Source: Rhodospirillaceae bacterium TMED167 (GTDB taxonomy: Bacteria > Pseudomonadota > Alphaproteobacteria > Rhodospirillales_A > UBA2165). Taken from it: DNA of 9,672 nucleotides. Within the stretch, counting starts at the first letter, position 1. Every line of letters starts with the position of its first letter. The notes under the pieces are model-generated. The model searched no databases, was not told where the DNA came from, and was given only the letters and a program-made list of their open reading frames with translations. Positions 6,916 through 9,672 of this stretch are shown piece after piece. The translations under genes and the position numbers were made by a program. Location of the stretch: the NCBI GenBank assembly GCA_002170915.1, contig NHHQ01000001.1:1-9672 (forward strand), read 5' to 3'.

Positions 6916-7895
6916 GCGTCGGTTTGCTGCCTCAAATTTCTGACATAGAAGCCGCCGAGGGGCGGCTCGCCGGATACGCTCGAGTAACGCCGCTCCTAGA
7001 ATCACCGCGTTTAAACGCGCTGGCTGACGCACGCCTGTTGATCAAGCCGGAATGCCTGCAACGGACCGGCTCTTTTAAATTTCGGGGGGCCTTCAACAAG
7101 ATTGCTCAAATCCCAGAAGAGAGACGCGCGCGTGGTGTGGTGGCGTTTTCTTCAGGTAATCATGCCCAGGGTGTGGGCGCTGCCGCCGAAATCATCGGAT
7201 TGCCAGCGACCATTGTGATGCCGTCGGACGCTCCCGCTATTAAGATTGAAAATACAAAAAACTACGGTGCCAAGATCGTTTTTTATGATCGTGCGGACGG
7301 CAACCGGGTGGCGGTTGCCGAGGATATCCTGGCGCAGACCGACGGCACGCTGATCCCGCCCTACAATGATTTCGATGTGATTGCCGGCCAGGGCACAATC
7401 GGGCTGGAACTCGCCCGTGAGGCCGAGGCCTTGGAAGCCTCTTTTGATATTGTTTTGGGTCCGTCCAGCGGGGGCGGGATGATGGCCGGAGTGGCACTCG
7501 CTTTTGCCAGCTGGTCTCCTGACACGTCCCTCTATAGTGTGGAACCGAACCAGTACGATGATATTGCCCAATCCTTAGCAACTGGGGACCGCGTAATTAT
7601 CGAAGTGGGAATGCCCTCCCTATGCGATGCGCTGCTCTTAGAAACTCCCGGCAAACTGACTTTTGAAATTATGAAGTCTCGTCTTGCGGGAGGGGTATCG
7701 GTCTCGGACGAAGAAGCGCTCGCTGCTGTGCGCGTCGCCTTTGACGAGTTAAAGATCGTGCTGGAACCGAGCGGGGCCACTGCCCTTGCAGCTGTCCTTC
7801 AGCGCAAAATTGACGTGCGCGGTAAAATCGTCGGGATTATCTGCAGCGGTGGCAATGTTGATCCGGACATTTTCGTCCGGGCGCTTCAATCCTGA
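6912..7895 (+). CDS. PLP-dependent threonine/serine dehydratase or serine racemase-like enzyme
   Basis: A fold-type II PLP enzyme of 327 residues without an ACT regulatory domain, so not the isoleucine-regulated biosynthetic form. Visible elements: the PLP lysine Lys56 in TGSFKFRGA, substrate-binding SSGNHAQG (residues 80-87), the glycine-rich phosphate loop SSGGGMMAG (Gly187-Gly189), and SGGNVD near the C terminus, where Ser312 should contact the pyridine nitrogen. Family members deaminate L-threonine or L-serine to 2-oxoacids, or racemise serine, or act on 3-hydroxyaspartate; sequence alone does not decide. Start ATG 6912 overlaps the slt stop (ATGA), with GGAGAG about 12 bp upstream. Its stop TGA directly abuts the stop of the convergent bactofilin gene. 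Confidence 0.9.
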   Translation: MSVGLLPQISDIEAAEGRLAGYARVTPLLESPRLNALADARLLIKPECLQRTGSFKFRGAFNKIAQIPEERRARGVVAFSSGNHAQGVGAAAEIIGLPATIVMPSDAPAIKIENTKNYGAKIVFYDRADGNRVAVAEDILAQTDGTLIPPYNDFDVIAGQGTIGLELAREAEALEASFDIVLGPSSGGGMMAGVALAFASWSPDTSLYSVEPNQYDDIAQSLATGDRVIIEVGMPSLCDALLLETPGKLTFEIMKSRLAGGVSVSDEEALAAVRVAFDELKIVLEPSGATALAAVLQRKIDVRGKIVGIICSGGNVDPDIFVRALQS

Positions 7896-8366
7896 TTAAG
7901 CGGTCACTTCAGCTTGTGGCTTTCTGGGTGGTGGTTCTGACTTAGATTTGGAGCCGCTGTTGACGAGCAAATTTATTGGACTGCTGTTTTCTTTTTTCCC
8001 GTTTTCTTCGATGCGCCGACAGTGTCCCTCTAAGAAGGCACCCTGCTCGATGGAGAGGTTTTCGTGCAAAATGTCGCCCTTCACTCGGGCTGTCTTGGCA
8101 AGTGACACAGACTTTGACCGGATTTGACCGGTAACCTGTCCATGCACCCGAAGCGTGTCGGCGATGATTTCGCCATTTACGTTCGCTGTTTCGCCAATGA
8201 TCAGGACGTTTGCCGTGATATCGCCGATGACATGGCCATCAATTTGGATTTCGCCATTGGTATGAAGGTCGCCAGTGACCTTGAGACTTGAACTCAACAG
8301 GGACGGCGGTCCAGGTTCTCTTGGCGGGGAGACCTGGTCTCCGTCTTTGCTATTTTTTGTAAACAT
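7896..8366 (-). CDS. Bactofilin (BacA/CcmA-type cytoskeletal protein)
   Basis: Bactofilins polymerise without nucleotides into membrane-associated filaments that place cell-wall enzymes and other proteins. The 156-residue product has a core beta-helix at about 25-118 made of short repeats with regular Gly and Val/Ile spacing (VTGDL, IQIDGHVIGDI, ANVNGEIIAD, LRVHGQVTGQI, ARVKGDI), ending in the typical FLEGHCRR. Flexible tails flank it; the last ~35 residues are Ser, Lys and Pro rich. ATG 8366 is preferred over ATG 8426 because it gives an N-terminal MFTK, like the MFSK-type membrane-targeting start of known bactofilins, and because AAGG lies about nine bases upstream, while the longer form has no ribosome binding site. 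The 5' end overlaps the M23 gene by 17 bp, which fits a scaffold-plus-hydrolase operon. Confidence 0.93.
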   Translation of the reverse strand: MFTKNSKDGDQVSPPREPGPPSLLSSSLKVTGDLHTNGEIQIDGHVIGDITANVLIIGETANVNGEIIADTLRVHGQVTGQIRSKSVSLAKTARVKGDILHENLSIEQGAFLEGHCRRIEENGKKENSSPINLLVNSGSKSKSEPPPRKPQAEVTA

Positions 8367-9672
8367 ATCGGCCAGCCTTGATAAATCGCCATGGATTTCG
8401 CGGATTGCCGTTGTGCAGGATTTCATAATGAAGGTGAGGCCCGGTACTCCGGCCTGTATTTCCCAACAACCCTATCTTCTGCCTATATTCTACCTTCTGG
8501 CCCCGCTTCACAAGAATCTTATTCAAATGGCCATATCGGGTCTTGAATCCACGACCATGGTCCACCTCGATAAATTTTCCGAATTTACCCTTAACGCCAG
8601 CTTTGACAACTTTACCTGGGGCCGTAACGTAAACTCTGGTCCCGATGGCTCCCACCAAGTCGAGGCCGTAATGCATGGCCCAGCGGCGATTAATTGGATC
8701 TTTTCGTTTGCCGAAGTGGCTGGATATCGAGAAGTAATCCATGGGAGCCGCAAGTGGCATAATCGACACAAGTTCTCTCAGATTTTGGAGACGCGACACC
8801 CGGTGATCAAGATTGCTGATACTCGCTTTGAGAAACACTCCCGGTTCCGCATTAGGACTGATTTCAACAAACGGACCGCCTTGGCCTCTCGCAGCCGCTT
8901 CTTTTTCCATTTTTGCCGTGAGTTTCCGGGCTTTTAAACCAGTTCGATCGATAAATGTCTCTAGATTACTGATTTCATCGCTGGTCTTCCGGGTCAGTCG
9001 CGCGACAACGTTTTTTTCTGACTCATTCAAATTGGTAATTGTCTTCTTCAGATCTGCGACCTGATTGGTGAGGCGGTCTCCGATCAAGCGGGCCTCATTT
9101 CTCTCGGCAAGCGCACTTTCAAGGCTCCCGGTCACCGAGGACAGGTTACCTTTGAGTTCAAAGTTGCGAGTGTTAAGGTTCCGCATGCTCTTTTCGATGC
9201 TGGTCAGCCTGTGTTTAAGGTCGTCTTTTGCCACAGCGATCTCATCTCGCTGCTGTTTCGATGACATTAGCTTGGATTCGGCCGACATCAAATTTTGCTG
9301 GAGGGTTGCATTTTTTTCCACGAGATTGAGCATCAATCCGTGGTTTTTTTCGAGTTCTTGTGTCAGGGCCGTAAATTTGCCCTGATAATTGGAAATTTCC
9401 GATAAGAGATTTCGGTAAACGAGGCGGGTATTCAGGATTTCATTGTCTTTGGCTTCAATGATCTTGTCATTAATAAAAAAACTAAAGGAGGAGAAAATAC
9501 CCCAGCCTGATAAAAGAACGATAAGCCCTAATCCAGCAAATTGAGTCCTGTGGGAAATTTTGATAAACCACACCTTGACGTCGGTGCGGAGTATTAACTC
9601 GCGGTCAGGAAAATACCGGGTCAAAAACCGTAACCACCGTGACCCAAATAATCTGCTGCCTTTATGATCCAT
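8350..9672 (-). CDS. Membrane-anchored coiled-coil M23 peptidoglycan endopeptidase (LmdC-like)
   Basis: A LytM-type zinc endopeptidase expected to cut peptide cross-links in the periplasm. From the ATG at the window edge it has 440 residues: a short basic cytoplasmic part (1-43), one membrane segment (about 44-66), a long charged coiled coil (about 75-260), and a C-terminal M23 domain (about 315-435). Zinc and catalytic residues are all present: His334 and Asp338 in MHYGLDL, His382 in RYGHL, and His413 and His415 in PHLHYE. It should therefore be an active enzyme, unlike degenerate LytM activators such as EnvC. The N-terminal part resembles the DUF5930 region of alphaproteobacterial M23 proteins. 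It ends with TAG inside the bactofilin gene start. The true start could lie beyond the window, because ATG 9670-9672 is the last codon seen. Confidence 0.92.
   Translation of the reverse strand: MDHKGSRLFGSRWLRFLTRYFPDRELILRTDVKVWFIKISHRTQFAGLGLIVLLSGWGIFSSFSFFINDKIIEAKDNEILNTRLVYRNLLSEISNYQGKFTALTQELEKNHGLMLNLVEKNATLQQNLMSAESKLMSSKQQRDEIAVAKDDLKHRLTSIEKSMRNLNTRNFELKGNLSSVTGSLESALAERNEARLIGDRLTNQVADLKKTITNLNESEKNVVARLTRKTSDEISNLETFIDRTGLKARKLTAKMEKEAAARGQGGPFVEISPNAEPGVFLKASISNLDHRVSRLQNLRELVSIMPLAAPMDYFSISSHFGKRKDPINRRWAMHYGLDLVGAIGTRVYVTAPGKVVKAGVKGKFGKFIEVDHGRGFKTRYGHLNKILVKRGQKVEYRQKIGLLGNTGRSTGPHLHYEILHNGNPRNPWRFIKAGRYVYKK

Noticed and set aside
8275..8937. 220-codon plus-strand open frame opposite the bactofilin and M23 genes
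   Set aside because: Shadow of two overlapping minus-strand genes with intact catalytic and structural motifs.

Overview
The window looks like chromosomal DNA of an alphaproteobacterium, probably of the Rhodospirillales type. This rests on the protein families and their sequence style (the NYN-domain protein, family-5 uracil-DNA glycosylase, dapA-smpB pair, Slt with long helical domain, and bactofilin next to a coiled-coil M23 peptidase). It is inference, not a database match. GC content is moderate. I see no phage, insertion sequence, CRISPR array, tRNA or rRNA. Most of the window is ordinary housekeeping and cell-wall genes.

Layout. (1) 1-1300, plus strand: the 3' part of a NYN/LabA-like nuclease gene, then a family-5 uracil-DNA glycosylase with its own candidate promoter. 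(2) 1463-2080, plus strand: thrH, a HAD-family phosphoserine phosphatase/homoserine phosphotransferase, convergent with a small Dabb-domain gene (2153-2443, minus). (3) 2639-4570, minus strand: dapA, smpB and, overlapping smpB by ATGA, a full-length but inactivated gene of the sulfite oxidase-like molybdoenzyme family. That pseudogene has three in-frame TAG codons and a frameshift. It is the least expected thing here and is hidden under an unrelated open frame on the other strand. (4) 4571-4923: a divergent regulatory region between dapA and slt, with candidate promoters both ways. (5) 4924-7895, plus strand: a soluble lytic transglycosylase overlapping (ATGA) a fold-type II PLP dehydratase or racemase. 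(6) 7896-9672, minus strand: a membrane-anchored coiled-coil M23 endopeptidase overlapping a bactofilin gene, a known cell-shape module, abutting the PLP enzyme gene with no gap.

Functional themes. Three genes act on the cell wall: the lytic transglycosylase cuts glycan strands, the M23 protein cuts peptide cross-links, and the bactofilin is a likely scaffold that positions the M23 enzyme. DapA feeds diaminopimelate into the same peptidoglycan and into lysine. Ribosome rescue (SmpB), DNA repair (UDG) and amino-acid metabolism (ThrH, PLP enzyme) make up the rest. I found no convincing undescribed system. The best leads are the molybdoenzyme pseudogene and its coupling to smpB, the bactofilin-M23 pair, and a start-less open frame just upstream of slt.
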